Counted from the stretch's first letter, positions 9,599 to 18,491 are shown. The stretch: DNA of 64,000 nucleotides from Coneutiohabitans sp964457925 (GCA_964457925.1 CAYWGH010000004.1:1-64000), one strand, 5' to 3'. Numbers and translations: made by a program. Notes: generated by a model from the letters alone, not told the origin.

Positions 9599-9953
9599 AC
9601 AAACTGTGGTGACATTAGCCGTGATAGCGGCGCTTCTAATATTCATTGGTTGGGCCTTCTATCAAGACCTCGACTCGCCGGCCAATCAAGAAAGCGCCGC
9701 AACAAAGGCACCGCAAAAAGCCGTGATGGCGCAGGCGCAAGCCTTGAATGATGCACGATTGGAAGAGTTGGCACAACGCGGGCAAGTTGCTGCTGGCATG
9801 AGCATGGCGCAAGTGCGCTTCGCGCTCGGTGAGCCGGTGCGCGTCTTGAGTGATAGCAGCAATGTCGTGCGAAAGACGTGGTGGTACGAGCACGAAGGTG
9901 GGAGAGTCATCCAATTCGGAGCGGATGGCAAAGTTAGCAAAATCGAACAGTAA
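9585..9953 (+). CDS. Membrane-anchored BamE/SmpA-like small protein
   Basis: 122 residues with an N-terminal membrane segment followed by a domain carrying GMSMAQVRFALGEPVRV and a WWYEHEGG strand. This is the pattern of the BamE/OmlA fold (short helix GMTxxxVxxxLGxP then beta strands). The start at 9585 follows GGAGGAAG and overlaps the upstream gene by 14 bp. It is not necessarily a Bam complex member: the fold is widespread in small envelope proteins. Its location within the ccm unit is the only functional clue. Confidence 0.5.
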   Translation: MKTNKQTVVTLAVIAALLIFIGWAFYQDLDSPANQESAATKAPQKAVMAQAQALNDARLEELAQRGQVAAGMSMAQVRFALGEPVRVLSDSSNVVRKTWWYEHEGGRVIQFGADGKVSKIEQ

Positions 9954-9967
9954 GAGGGCTGATTGCA

Positions 9968-10336
9968 ATGTCCAAAACACCTCACCTAAAAAATCGTCGC
10001 TACGCCGCCAAGCTCACCCAGCAAAAACGAGAGCGTTTCCAGCTTTATCTTCTGTTGGGTGTGGGAATCATCACTGTCGCCGGCCTCGCGCTCTGGCTGG
10101 GTTTTCTGTCGTCGCCAAAATCACGAGGGCCGCTTCATCCTCGCACCATGACGATTGCGGCGCAGTTTCGTTGTCCCTGCGGGTCGTGTGATTTGGTGTT
10201 GTCGAAGTGTGTGCATGAACGATGCAGCGCGATTGAAGAGCTACGTTTCATCTCCGATCAGTTGACTTCCGGTGCAGACGACGCGCAAGTGGTGCAGCGG
10301 GTTCGCGAAACGTATGGGCAGTTTATCGAAAAATGA
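9968..10336 (+). CDS. Second CcmH-like small redox protein
   Basis: 122 residues, N-terminal membrane anchor (about residues 28-48) and a short periplasmic helical domain with CPCGSCDLVLSKC near residue 70, followed by helices ending VRETYGQFIEK. This is the same type of Cys-rich helical domain as CcmH/CycL, which typically ends VxxxYGxxI. It lacks the second C-terminal membrane helix of the first ccmH. Two CcmH-like proteins in one cluster suggest division of labour in apocytochrome thiol handling. It is the last gene before a 260-bp regulatory gap. Confidence 0.65.
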   Translation: MSKTPHLKNRRYAAKLTQQKRERFQLYLLLGVGIITVAGLALWLGFLSSPKSRGPLHPRTMTIAAQFRCPCGSCDLVLSKCVHERCSAIEELRFISDQLTSGADDAQVVQRVRETYGQFIEK

Positions 10337-10343
10337 AAATCAT

Positions 10344-10493
10344 GTAGAATACTCGCCAACACTTCCGTTGAATATTCTTCAACTCGCGCGTCAATCACTC
10401 CCCTCACAAAAAGTCCATCATTTGATTATCATCGCATTTTCAATGCCTTGGCTCAATCAATTTCTCTCTATCAAATGCTGGCACAAGGGTTGC
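10344..10493 (+). promoter_or_regulatory. Promoter-like element A: tandem palindromes plus sigma-54-type -24/-12
   Basis: Two palindrome-like octamers, GAATACTC (10347) and GAATATTC (10370), lie 23 bp apart. 135 bp after the start of GTAGAAT comes TGGCACAAGGGTTGC (10479-10493), which fits the sigma-54 -24/-12 consensus (TGGCAC-N5-TTGC). Between them is an AT-rich stretch conserved with element B. The arrangement suggests an enhancer-binding activator site, an intermediate bend region and a sigma-54 promoter driving the SPFH gene at 10597. The sequence is seen; the factor is inferred. Confidence 0.55.
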
Positions 10494-10596
10494 GTTTCAT
10501 GATCACCAGAAAGTCAAACAAGGTTCCATCTCGCGCAGCAGCATTGTATCTCTGAACATCGTTTTCACGAATTGCAAGGAAAGGAGAAGTACTCCC

Positions 10597-11415
10597 ATGA
10601 AATCCCTCAAAATTGCAGCCATCGCTTTGGCCGGATTGGTTCTGTTCATCGCCTGCGGCTCAACCATTCCGGCGGGAAGCAAGGGCGTGTATCGCGGCAA
10701 GTTCAGCGGCACGCGCGCAGCGGTCTACAAAGACGGCTTCAAGTGGCACTGGCCGTGGAACAATATCGTCACCTATGATGTGCGGTGGAAAACCACGACC
10801 GAGAAGCTGAAGATTCTGTCGGCGGACAATCTGCACATGGACGTCGAAGTCGCCCTGCGGTTGCGGCCCGCCGAGAGCGAGGTCTATCAACTGCACACTG
10901 AAATCGGGCCGGAATATTATCCGCAGGTGGTGCAGCAGCCTTTCCGCGCCGTGGCGCTGACCGTGCTTTCGGGGTACAACTTCAACGATATTCCGAAGCA
11001 GACGGTGGAAATTCAGAACAAAATCCTCGCCCAAATCCGCGAAGAACTGAAAGGCAAGCATCTCGATTTTGATGCCGTCGAGCTGCGGCACGTGGAATAT
11101 CCGCCAAATGTGGTGGCGGCGACCAACGAGAAATTGGCCACGCAACAGCGCATGGAGCAAAAGGAATACGATGCGAAAATTGCCGAATGGGATGCGCAGA
11201 TCAAGATCACCGAGGCGCGTGGCCAGCAGCGGGCGCAAAAAATTGTTGACAGCACGCTGACGCCGACGTATCTCCAGTTCCGCGCCATTGAAACGCAACG
11301 GGCTTTGGCAAACAGTTCGAATGCTACCTTCTACTTCTTGCCGATTGGCAAAGATGGCTTGCCGGTCATCATCGAGACACCCATGCCGGAAAAGAAACAA
11401 GTTGTCAAAAAGTAG
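10597..11415 (+). CDS. SPFH/Band 7 (prohibitin-like) lipoprotein
   Basis: 272 residues. The N-terminus has a signal sequence ending in a lipobox-like FIAC at residue 20. A Band 7 domain covers about residues 28-210 (GVYRGKF, followed by TTEKLKILSADNLHMDVEVALRLRP), with a helical coiled segment (QQRMEQKEYDAKIAEWDAQ) and a short tail. SPFH proteins form membrane microdomain scaffolds that control proteases or stabilise membrane complexes. It sits downstream of promoter-like element A with AAGGAG near its start, and looks monocistronic or linked to the Met-rich gene 218 bp further on. Confidence 0.85.
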   Translation: MKSLKIAAIALAGLVLFIACGSTIPAGSKGVYRGKFSGTRAAVYKDGFKWHWPWNNIVTYDVRWKTTTEKLKILSADNLHMDVEVALRLRPAESEVYQLHTEIGPEYYPQVVQQPFRAVALTVLSGYNFNDIPKQTVEIQNKILAQIREELKGKHLDFDAVELRHVEYPPNVVAATNEKLATQQRMEQKEYDAKIAEWDAQIKITEARGQQRAQKIVDSTLTPTYLQFRAIETQRALANSSNATFYFLPIGKDGLPVIIETPMPEKKQVVKK

Positions 11416-11427
11416 TGCCCCTCCATG

Positions 11428-11537
11428 CTCCGACTGCGTTCGCCGGATGAGTCACTGGCTGGCAGATTATCTGGGAACTCGATCAAAGTCCCTCTGCTCA
11501 AAGAAAGTCCCGTGGCTCCATCGGAACGCAGTCGGAG
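11428..11537. repeat. Long-range inverted repeat between SPFH and Met-rich genes
   Basis: Arms CTCCGACTGCGTTC (11428-11441) and GAACGCAGTCGGAG (11524-11537) are perfectly complementary over 14 bp with an 82-nt loop. There is no U-run, so it is not a classical terminator. It may be a structured mRNA region or remnant mobile palindrome in the 217-bp gap after the SPFH gene; otherwise the gap shows only the ribosome site of the next gene. Confidence 0.6.
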
Positions 11538-11632
11538 TCGATATCTGAACAGATGGTGATATGAACGGCATGACAGAAAAAAGTAAATCCAAAATAATTT
11601 CACTACGAATGACTTGAATTTTGGAGGTTCTC

Positions 11633-12454
11633 ATGAAACGCAACAATATGTTGTTCCATTTAACGCTGGCTTTGAGCGCGGTGCTTTTGGTTATCGCTTC
11701 GCCGGCTTTCGCTCAACATGATCACGGCGGCCATCAGCCGCAGCCGATGCCGTCGCCGCCCCGTGAAAAAATGGACATGAGCGACATGATGGAAAAGATG
11801 AGTCACATCATCGAGCAAAACGCCGAGATCAACCAGCAGATGGGCGAGATGCTGAAGGCCGGCGTGATGACGAATTCGAAGGGCATGATCAACATGTTCG
11901 CCATGATGCAATCCACGCAAGCGCTGGCGAAGGACATGCAGACCATGATGGAGCGCCTGCACGAAGCTATGCAAGATGAGGCCATGTTGCAGGATGGCAA
12001 GATGAAAGAGCTGATGCAGAACATGCAGAAGCACCTCAAGGAAATGCAAAAGCATACCGAAGACATCACGCACAGCATGGAAGGCGTGAGCAAGCAGCTT
12101 GAAAATAAGATGCCCAAATTGGAGAAGTCTGAGGCAATGCCACAAAGCTTGCAAAAAGTTTATGTCGAAACAGCCGTAGCAGCAACGACAGCGGCGGCGG
12201 ATGAAGAGCTGGTTATCAACGTGAGCGGCAACTTGCCAAGTCCGGCTTACAAGCTCGAGCGTGTGGAAGTGCAGATCAAAGGCAACGTCGTCGAATTGAT
12301 CCCGCTGGCCAGTGTTGATCGCCGCAAAATGGCCGCGCAAGGATTGGCGCCGTTCGAGCAGGCGGTGAAGCTCAAGCTGCCGGCTGCGGGTGAATATCTC
12401 ATTCGCGTGGTTGGTCGAAACGAAAATCGCGAGTCGACAATCATAGTGAAATAA
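11633..12454 (+). CDS. Exported Met/His-rich helical protein (copy 1 of two)
   Basis: 273 residues from the ATG preceded by GGAGG. A signal peptide ends near ASPAFAQ; mature protein starts with a His-rich segment (HDHGGH). Residues about 45-160 are an amphipathic helical, extremely Met-rich stretch (MDMSDMMEKM, MQNMQKHLKEMQKH), followed by a beta-rich C-terminal domain of about 90 residues. Met and His in this density are typical of periplasmic Cu(I)/Ag(I)-binding proteins. It is followed eight bases later by an outer-membrane beta-barrel gene. The same gene pair recurs at 29.95-31.30 kb. Metal binding is inferred from composition. Confidence 0.7.
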   Translation: MKRNNMLFHLTLALSAVLLVIASPAFAQHDHGGHQPQPMPSPPREKMDMSDMMEKMSHIIEQNAEINQQMGEMLKAGVMTNSKGMINMFAMMQSTQALAKDMQTMMERLHEAMQDEAMLQDGKMKELMQNMQKHLKEMQKHTEDITHSMEGVSKQLENKMPKLEKSEAMPQSLQKVYVETAVAATTAAADEELVINVSGNLPSPAYKLERVEVQIKGNVVELIPLASVDRRKMAAQGLAPFEQAVKLKLPAAGEYLIRVVGRNENRESTIIVK

Positions 12455-12462
12455 GGATAAAC

Positions 12463-13374
12463 ATGAAGACCATTAGCGCTGACGAAAACTTCGAGCTGCA
12501 AATCCCCAAAGCCAAATTTCGCGACGGCTTTTGGCGCAAGGGATATTTCAAATGGCTGCTCGCATTGATTTTTTTCCTGCTCATGGCGATCATCTGCGGC
12601 AACGCGAAAGCCGGCGACTGGGGCTATTCCGGTTCGGTGCAGTACGCCTACGGCAATTACATCTATACCGCGAAAACGCAGAGTTATTATTTTTTCTCCC
12701 ATTTGCTTTACCGCACGGAGCGCTATCGACTCCGCCTCGGTCTGCCGGTCATTGCGCAAAACTCTTCGCTCATTGCTTTTGGCAGCGGCGGCATGATGCC
12801 GCGCCGTCGCGCTGTTGCTAATGACGATATGGGACAAAATCACGAGGGCGGAATGGGCGTCATTTCGGAAAGCAATGCGCGCCAATTCGACTTCGGTTTC
12901 GGCGACCTTTTTCTCAACGGCGAGTACATCATGCTCAATGAAGTCGGATTGATGCCGGCCATCACAATGACCGGCCAGCTCAAAATACCGACGGGCAGCA
13001 CTTCGATGGGAATCAGCACCGGCGCGTGGGACTACGGCGCGGGATTATCTTTTAAGAAGTCTGAAAGCCATCGCTACGCCCTTGTGGACGTGGGTTATTA
13101 CTGGATTGGCGATACGCCGGCGATCGATTACCAAAACGCGTTGAGCTTTGGCGCCGGTTATGGCCACCGCTTTGAAGATGGCAAATACGGCTTTCTGCTT
13201 TATCTGTCGGGTTACTCGAAAATTCTGAAAGACTACCAAGCGCCGAGCCAGTTTTCTTTCATTGCCAACTATCAGATGAATTCCGGCGTGGCGCTGAATG
13301 GCGGATTCAACTATGGTTTGAGCAACACCGTACCGGATTTTGCTGTTTTCGCGGGAGTGAGTTCAACGTTGTAA
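12463..13374 (+). CDS. Outer-membrane beta-barrel protein (copy 1 of two)
   Basis: 303 residues with an N-terminal cytoplasmic-like extension, a hydrophobic signal (about 30-48) and alternating aromatic beta strands to a C-terminal SSTL end, consistent with an outer-membrane beta-barrel. Conserved blocks shared with the paralogue at 30529 include GNYIYT/GDYIYT, FGFGDLFLNGEY/LGLGDVFVRANY, KIPTGSTSMG, ALSFGAGYG and LSNTVPDF/LSETVPDF. It is paired with the Met-rich protein upstream. The role is unknown; the repeated pairing suggests that barrel and Met-rich protein work together, perhaps in metal release or sensing at the outer membrane. Confidence 0.7.
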   Translation: MKTISADENFELQIPKAKFRDGFWRKGYFKWLLALIFFLLMAIICGNAKAGDWGYSGSVQYAYGNYIYTAKTQSYYFFSHLLYRTERYRLRLGLPVIAQNSSLIAFGSGGMMPRRRAVANDDMGQNHEGGMGVISESNARQFDFGFGDLFLNGEYIMLNEVGLMPAITMTGQLKIPTGSTSMGISTGAWDYGAGLSFKKSESHRYALVDVGYYWIGDTPAIDYQNALSFGAGYGHRFEDGKYGFLLYLSGYSKILKDYQAPSQFSFIANYQMNSGVALNGGFNYGLSNTVPDFAVFAGVSSTL

Positions 13375-13385
13375 TTTCCACCATC

Positions 13386-13400
13386 GCAGGCTAAGCCTGC
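13386..13400. repeat. Small perfect hairpin
   Basis: GCAGGCTAAGCCTGC forms a six-base-pair stem directly upstream of the AAGGAG site of the SHOCT gene. It may limit read-through from the beta-barrel gene; there is no T-run. Confidence 0.35.
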
Positions 13401-13415
13401 AAGGAGATGGTCGAT

Positions 13416-13691
13416 ATGATGAACGGCATGGCAATGTGGGCAATCGCTTTGTTTGGCCTGGCGATGATTGGCCTGCTCATTTGGCTGATCGCGAGTTCAG
13501 CTACGCAGCACTATTCTTCAAATTTAGAAAACGCTTTGAACGATGCGCTTGAAATTCTCCGCCGCCGGTTGGCGCGCGGAGAAATTGGAAAGCAAGAATT
13601 TGAAGCGAAACGACAGCTTTTGGAAAACAAATTTTCAAGGAGAGAAGATCATGTTACACGACCCAGTTTGTGGGAAGAGAATGAATCCTAA
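13416..13691 (+). CDS. Small membrane protein with SHOCT domain
   Basis: 91 residues: one N-terminal membrane helix (WAIALFGLAMIGLLIWLIA) and a C-terminal SHOCT motif (ALEILRRRLARGEIGKQEFE-type). The ATG at 13416 is chosen because AAGGAG ends nine bases before it; the upstream in-frame ATG at 13407 overlaps that site. SHOCT proteins occur in many metal and stress operons with no defined activity. It overlaps the YHS gene by 41 bp. A similar SHOCT membrane protein lies at 38677 in the metal region. Confidence 0.75.
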   Translation: MMNGMAMWAIALFGLAMIGLLIWLIASSATQHYSSNLENALNDALEILRRRLARGEIGKQEFEAKRQLLENKFSRREDHVTRPSLWEENES

Positions 13692-13824
13692 TAAGAAGCC
13701 TCACGCCGTCGTAACCTACAAAGGTGAGCGCTATTTTCTCTGCTGTCCGTTGTGTCAAGCCGCATTCGAGCGCGAGCCGGAAAAATACGTTGCGCCCGTC
13801 AAACGAAAGGCCAGAAGGTCGTAG
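13651..13824 (+). CDS. YHS domain metal-binding protein
   Basis: 57 residues, almost entirely one YHS domain: HDPVCGKRM near the start, then YKGERYFLCCPLCQAAFEREPEKY. YHS domains bind copper or other soft metals through Cys and are found in TRASH-type metallochaperones. AAGGAG lies about eight bases before the ATG. It lies in a cluster with the Met-rich protein and SHOCT gene, supporting a copper role; it is a short version of the tandem-YHS protein at 36418. Confidence 0.85.
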   Translation: MLHDPVCGKRMNPNKKPHAVVTYKGERYFLCCPLCQAAFEREPEKYVAPVKRKARRS

Positions 13825-13880
13825 TCCCAACCCCTTGCGGGTCGTTGTCACTGAGTTGTGGAAAGAAATGAGAATGCTTT

Positions 13881-14945
13881 ATGCCAATCCTTCGTCAAGA
13901 TGTCTCTACCAAAGAGTGGGTGATCATCGCCACTGAGCGCGCCCAACGGCCTGCCCAGTTCGTCCGGCCTGAAAGTGAGCGGCGTGCAGAAGCAGAAACG
14001 AAGTTCTGTCCCTTCTGCCCAGGTAATGAAGACAAGACGCCTCCCGAGATATTGGCGTTTCGCAAAGACAGTCCACCGAATACCGAAGGCTGGTGGGTGC
14101 GCGTGATTCCCAATAAATTCGCAGCGCTGGCGCCGCAAGGTTCGTTGCACCGGCGGCACGATCTCGACTTCTTTCCGGCGATGGATGGCATCGGCGTACA
14201 CGAGGTGATTGTCGAATCGCCGGCGCACGATCTTCCCATTGCGCTTATGGAGGAAAAGCAGGTAACAGAAATTCTTTTTGCGCATCGCGAGCGCTTTCGG
14301 AAGCTGCGGGAGGATTCGGCGTGGAAGGCCATCATCATCTTTGAAAATCATGGCGAGCGCGCCGGCACCAGCTTGTTGCACCCGCATTCGCAATTGGTCG
14401 CCACGCCGATGGTGCCACGCGACATTCGTCTGCGCTTCGAAGTCGCACAGGAATATTACGACGACACCGGCAACTGCATCTACTGCGTCATGCTGCAAAA
14501 AGAGTTGGAAGCGAAAACTCGCATTGTTGGAGAATCGGATCATTTTGCCGCCTTTCATCCTTTTGCTTCGCGCTCGCCATTTGAAACGTGGATTTTGCCG
14601 CGACATCACAACTCCAGCTTTGGCAGTGTTGAAGATGATGAATTGCGCGATTTTGCGACGATCCTGCGGGCGCAATTGCGCAAGCTCCACTATGCGTTGA
14701 ACGATCCTGATTACAATCTCATCATCCACACTGCGCCGCTGGAAGACGAAGACAAGGATTACTATCTCTGGCACGTGCAAATTTTGCCGCGATTGACTAC
14801 CATCGCCGGCTTTGAGCTCGGCTCGGGCATTTACATCAATAATGCCCTGCCCGAAGCGACCGCGGCTTTTATTCGCGAGGCGCGTGTCGATGCGAAGTGG
14901 TTGATTTTAAAAAAAGAAATTGGCACAAGCAGAGTGTACTTATAA
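13881..14945 (+). CDS. galT: Galactose-1-phosphate uridylyltransferase
   Basis: 354 residues, normal for GalT. The N-terminal zinc-ligand motif FCPFCPGNE is at about 39-47 and the catalytic HPH triad (LLHPHSQL) near residue 170; the C-terminal HIT-like half has DYNLIIHTAP and YYLWHVQILPR. It interconverts galactose-1-phosphate and UDP-glucose in the Leloir pathway, or acts as a general hexose-1-phosphate uridylyltransferase. It may serve with the glycogen phosphorylase at 20.7 kb in sugar phosphate metabolism. A lipoprotein gene follows after 13 bp. Confidence 0.93.
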   Translation: MPILRQDVSTKEWVIIATERAQRPAQFVRPESERRAEAETKFCPFCPGNEDKTPPEILAFRKDSPPNTEGWWVRVIPNKFAALAPQGSLHRRHDLDFFPAMDGIGVHEVIVESPAHDLPIALMEEKQVTEILFAHRERFRKLREDSAWKAIIIFENHGERAGTSLLHPHSQLVATPMVPRDIRLRFEVAQEYYDDTGNCIYCVMLQKELEAKTRIVGESDHFAAFHPFASRSPFETWILPRHHNSSFGSVEDDELRDFATILRAQLRKLHYALNDPDYNLIIHTAPLEDEDKDYYLWHVQILPRLTTIAGFELGSGIYINNALPEATAAFIREARVDAKWLILKKEIGTSRVYL

Positions 14946-14958
14946 CGAGGAGCAAGCC

Positions 14959-15579
14959 ATGAAAACGGTTATTATCATCGGACTTATCTTTCTTGTGGCG
15001 CTGACGATGCTCGGCTGTGTGTCGAGTCAAGCTATAAAGAGAGAACAAACGCTGCCGGCATTCATCATCAAGTCGAATGAGCCGATAGCCGTCATGCCTT
15101 TCGAGACTGAGAGCGCATTGTCAAACTTGGGCGCCCAAGTTTCCGACGAAGTCATTGTCAATCTTCTTGAACAGGCACCGGATTTGAAAATCATTCCTGC
15201 GACCGTGGTGCGAAATTATATGCTCAACGCCAGTCTCAACGCCGGCGGCATACCCGACATGCACACGATTCATAGTCTCAAAACTGGGTTGCAATGCCGT
15301 TATCTGCTCACCGGAAATTTATTCACGCAGCTTGGCAATGTGAACTATACCGCCTCGCATTCCAATCGCATTGCAACCGGAAGTGTCACGGTCAGATTGG
15401 TGGACTGTGATTCTTCCTATGTTGTGTGGGCAAAGCATGTGAATGCAAATTACACCACCCCGATCTATTATAACAACAATGACCGGACGCAAACGACTTA
15501 TCAAACCGACGGCGAGCTGCTGCAAGGATTGATCAGAACTCTCGGCGCTGAAGTAGCGAAGAATTTTTATGCACACTGA
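14959..15579 (+). CDS. Lipoprotein, GNA1162/CsgG-like envelope assembly family
   Basis: 206 residues with a signal peptide and lipobox LTMLGC at about residue 20. The body has the pattern IAVMPFETESALSNLGAQVSDEVIVNLLEQAP and CRYLLTGNLFTQ, resembling lipoproteins of the CsgG/GNA1162/TolB-N-like fold that report PFE..S, a SDEV helix and a YLLTG strand. GAGGAG precedes the ATG at 14959. Function is probably structural in the envelope; it is not assigned further. Confidence 0.6.
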   Translation: MKTVIIIGLIFLVALTMLGCVSSQAIKREQTLPAFIIKSNEPIAVMPFETESALSNLGAQVSDEVIVNLLEQAPDLKIIPATVVRNYMLNASLNAGGIPDMHTIHSLKTGLQCRYLLTGNLFTQLGNVNYTASHSNRIATGSVTVRLVDCDSSYVVWAKHVNANYTTPIYYNNNDRTQTTYQTDGELLQGLIRTLGAEVAKNFYAH

Positions 15580-15623
15580 TTTCGGAACGAACGCACTGGC
15601 GAATCGCCTCTCTTGAAGCTCTT

Positions 15624-15773
15624 GTAGAATAGTCCGCAACATCTTTGTTTAATATTCTCCAATCCATAAGTTTTTCCCACCTTCGTAAAAAGATCCGCCA
15701 TAAGATTATCCTCGAATTTTCAATACGTTGGCTGAACCAACTTCAAGCCGGCGACTGATGGCACAGATTGTGA
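15624..15773 (+). promoter_or_regulatory. Promoter-like element B, collinear with element A
   Basis: Over about 160 bp this region aligns without gaps to 10341-10500, with about 100 identities counted by eye. Conserved blocks are GTAGAATA, AATATTCTNCAA, GATTATCNTCGNATTTTCAAT, TTGGCT and TGGCACA (15759). The -24 half is kept but the -12 half reads GTGA rather than TTGC, so promoter strength or sigma-54 use is less certain than for element A. It precedes the response regulator and TonB receptor genes. Confidence 0.5.
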
Positions 15774-15838
15774 ATGATTTGTACCAGAAGGCCGTGAAAA
15801 AACCAAAGTTTTGAATTCCGAATTCAAAAGGTGTGGTC

Positions 15839-16294
15839 ATGAAACGCATTTTGCTCATCGACGACGAAGCGCTCCATCGCTTGCTTTACCGGCAGGAGTT
15901 CGAAGCGGAGGGATATGAAATTTTGGAGGCATGTTGCTGTGAAACGGCGCGGACACAGTTGGCGGCTCGCGAAATCGATTTGGTGATTTTGGATATTCTG
16001 CTGCCAGACGGTTCTTGTTTCGAGCTGCTGGAACAGATCGTGCTGAAGCGGCGTGAGGTGCCGGTGATTATCAACACCGCTTATGATGCCTATCGCTTCA
16101 ACTTCAAAACCTGGGCGGCGGATGCGTTTGTGGTGAAATCCTCCGATTTAACCGAACTGAAAACCAAAGTGGCGCAGCTTCTGGACAAAGAAGATGCGAG
16201 CACAAAGAAAGAAGCGAACAACAATGCAAATAAGAAGCGCAGGAAAACTTTATATCCTCGTCATGCTGGCAATACCGGTGCTGTTGGCATTTGA
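15839..16294 (+). CDS. Stand-alone response regulator receiver protein
   Basis: 151 residues: a receiver (CheY-like) domain at about 1-118 with acidic pair DD near residue 9, phosphoacceptor Asp in LVILDILLPDG (about 53), Thr in NTAYDAY and Lys in VVKSSDL. There is no output domain; the remaining 30 residues are Lys/Asn-rich and overlap the next gene. Starts at an ATG; an upstream in-frame GTG at 15833 is less likely. Receiver-only proteins act in phosphorelay or by binding effectors. It follows promoter-like element B. Confidence 0.85.
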   Translation: MKRILLIDDEALHRLLYRQEFEAEGYEILEACCCETARTQLAAREIDLVILDILLPDGSCFELLEQIVLKRREVPVIINTAYDAYRFNFKTWAADAFVVKSSDLTELKTKVAQLLDKEDASTKKEANNNANKKRRKTLYPRHAGNTGAVGI

Positions 16295-18443
16295 GCCGGC
16301 AACAGCGCAGAAATCAACTCCGCAACTGCGAGGCACGGTCATCGACCAAGCCACGCGCACGCCATTGGCCGGTGTAAACGTCATCATCGCCGGCACCAAG
16401 CTCGGCGCGGCCACCGATGCCAACGGGCGTTTTGAAATTTTCAATCTCGCCGTTGGAAAATACACCGTGCGCTTTTCAATGATGGGCTACAAAGAAAAAA
16501 TCATTAGTAACATCGCCATTGCGGCCAATGCGACAAAAACACTCGAGGTCGCTTTGCAAGAAACCGCTATTGCGCTCGGTGAAGTCGTTGTCACGCCGAA
16601 AGCGGAAAAGTATGACGCCACGGGTATAACCGCGAGATTGAGCCGAAAGACCGTTGTCGAAGCGCCAGGCTCGGCGCAGGATATTTTTTGGGTGATTCAA
16701 ACGCTGCCAGGAATTTCCTCCGATGGCGACAATTCCAAAATCTACGTGCGCGGCGGCAGTCCGGATGAAAATCTCGTTTTGCTCGATGGCGCTATCATCA
16801 AAAACCCTTTTCACTTCGATCTCATGGGCGGCGGCTATTGGAGCATCTTCAACGCGCGGCTGGTGCAGGAGGTGGAATTTTACGGCGGCGGTTTTCCGGC
16901 GCGCTTTGGCGACCGGCTCTCTTCGGTGTTGAAAATCGAAAACCGCGCCGGCTCGCGCGAAGAATTCAAAGGTGAAGCTTCGCTCAGCATGTCCGACGCC
17001 AACGTGGTCATGGAATTTCCCTTGCCTCTGAGTGGCTCATCGCTCATCTCGCTGCGCCGCAGTTATTTTGACCTGCTACTGAAATACACCGGCATGGCCG
17101 AAGGAGATTACGCTGTCTATCCGTATTTTTTTGATTTCAACGTGAAAACGGATTTTGAGATCTCAAAAAGTCATAAACTCACGATCAGCGGACTGCGCTC
17201 GTGGGAAGAAATGGAGGGCGCTTTTGACCGGCCTCAAGCGCGCGGCACATTCACGTGGGACAGCAAAACCGAATTGGCCAGCGCGCGGCTGCGTTCGATC
17301 TTGTCCCCTACTTTGTTTTCCGAATTCGTGGCGTACTGGAGTCGGGCGAGGCGCAGCAACTTTCATCCTGGCGAAGGAATCGTTGGCCGCGAGCAAGTGA
17401 CTGAAAGCGAAACGGCGCTCAAAGAAGAACTGTCGTGGATTCGCGCGCCGCACGAGCTGCATGTCGGCGCATGGCTGGTGGCCGGCAACGACGATGTGTT
17501 TCTCGATGTGCCCAAGGATATCGCCTACAATTTTCAAGAGCTGAATGTGCTGGCAAAAGGCCGCGCGCTGAAAACGTCGTTCTATGCAGATGACAAATGG
17601 TCGCTCTCGTCAAAATGGACGGCGGGCGCTGGTGTGCGCGCGGATTATGTGGCAAAGAGCAAAGAAGCTGTGATTGCGCCGCGACTCAATCTCGCGTACG
17701 CGTGGAATGATCACATGAGCGTGCTGTTTGACTACGGCTGGTTTTATCAATCGCCCAAAGCGTATGAGCTTGGTGATAATCCGGATTTGAAATCGAAGAA
17801 AGCTGAGAGCTACGGCATCGGTATCAAGCATCAAGTCGGCGATAAAGTGGTGGTAAATCTGGAAGCTTACAACAAAAAGTTGACACACATCGTGACCATT
17901 GACAGCCTTGGGAGATTTTCCAACAGCGGCTATGGCTTTGCGCGCGGGGCCGAGCTTTACGTTCAGCTCAAGCCTTCGCAAGGTTTCTTCGGCTGGATTT
18001 CTTACAGCTATTCGATAGCGAAGCGCAAAGAAGGCCGCCATTCGGCGCAACATGTGTTTGATTACGACCGGCCACAGCTTGTGAGTTTGGTTGCCAATTA
18101 TGCGCCGTCGTCAAACTGGCAGGTGGGAATGCGATTTCGCTATGGCAGTGGCCGGCCCTACACGCCGACGTTTGGCGGTTGGTATGATTCGCAGCTCAAT
18201 GCGTGGCGGCCGGTTATTGGCGGCGAAAACGCGGATCGTTATCCGGCCTACAGCCGCCTCGACATGCGCGCGACCCGACGATTCCAGCACAAAGGCCATC
18301 AACTCGAAACCTATTTGGAATTGCTGAATGCTTACAATCGCAAGAACGTCGTGCATTACATGTGGAATGAGAATTATTCTTCGCGCGAGCAATTCACCAT
18401 TTTTCCGTTTTTGCCGGTGTTGGGATTCAGCGCCAAGTTTTAA
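16224..18443 (+). CDS. TonB-dependent outer-membrane receptor
   Basis: 739 residues: signal peptide, an N-terminal carboxypeptidase-D-like extension (GTVIDQATRTPLAGVNVIIAG region, about 35-115), a TonB plug (GEVVVTP; IYVRGGSPDENLVLLDG, about 125-250) and a C-terminal beta-barrel of about 480 residues ending in FSAKF. It imports an unidentified ligand; the CarboxypepD_reg extension is typical of Bacteroidota-type receptors. The gene overlaps the response regulator by 71 bp, suggesting coupled expression. Substrate cannot be inferred; the surrounding copper genes make a metal or metallophore possible only. Confidence 0.9.
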   Translation: MQIRSAGKLYILVMLAIPVLLAFEPATAQKSTPQLRGTVIDQATRTPLAGVNVIIAGTKLGAATDANGRFEIFNLAVGKYTVRFSMMGYKEKIISNIAIAANATKTLEVALQETAIALGEVVVTPKAEKYDATGITARLSRKTVVEAPGSAQDIFWVIQTLPGISSDGDNSKIYVRGGSPDENLVLLDGAIIKNPFHFDLMGGGYWSIFNARLVQEVEFYGGGFPARFGDRLSSVLKIENRAGSREEFKGEASLSMSDANVVMEFPLPLSGSSLISLRRSYFDLLLKYTGMAEGDYAVYPYFFDFNVKTDFEISKSHKLTISGLRSWEEMEGAFDRPQARGTFTWDSKTELASARLRSILSPTLFSEFVAYWSRARRSNFHPGEGIVGREQVTESETALKEELSWIRAPHELHVGAWLVAGNDDVFLDVPKDIAYNFQELNVLAKGRALKTSFYADDKWSLSSKWTAGAGVRADYVAKSKEAVIAPRLNLAYAWNDHMSVLFDYGWFYQSPKAYELGDNPDLKSKKAESYGIGIKHQVGDKVVVNLEAYNKKLTHIVTIDSLGRFSNSGYGFARGAELYVQLKPSQGFFGWISYSYSIAKRKEGRHSAQHVFDYDRPQLVSLVANYAPSSNWQVGMRFRYGSGRPYTPTFGGWYDSQLNAWRPVIGGENADRYPAYSRLDMRATRRFQHKGHQLETYLELLNAYNRKNVVHYMWNENYSSREQFTIFPFLPVLGFSAKF

Positions 18444-18491
18444 CACGGATTGGATGGATGGACACGGAAAATTTTTATAAGAGGTGATGTC

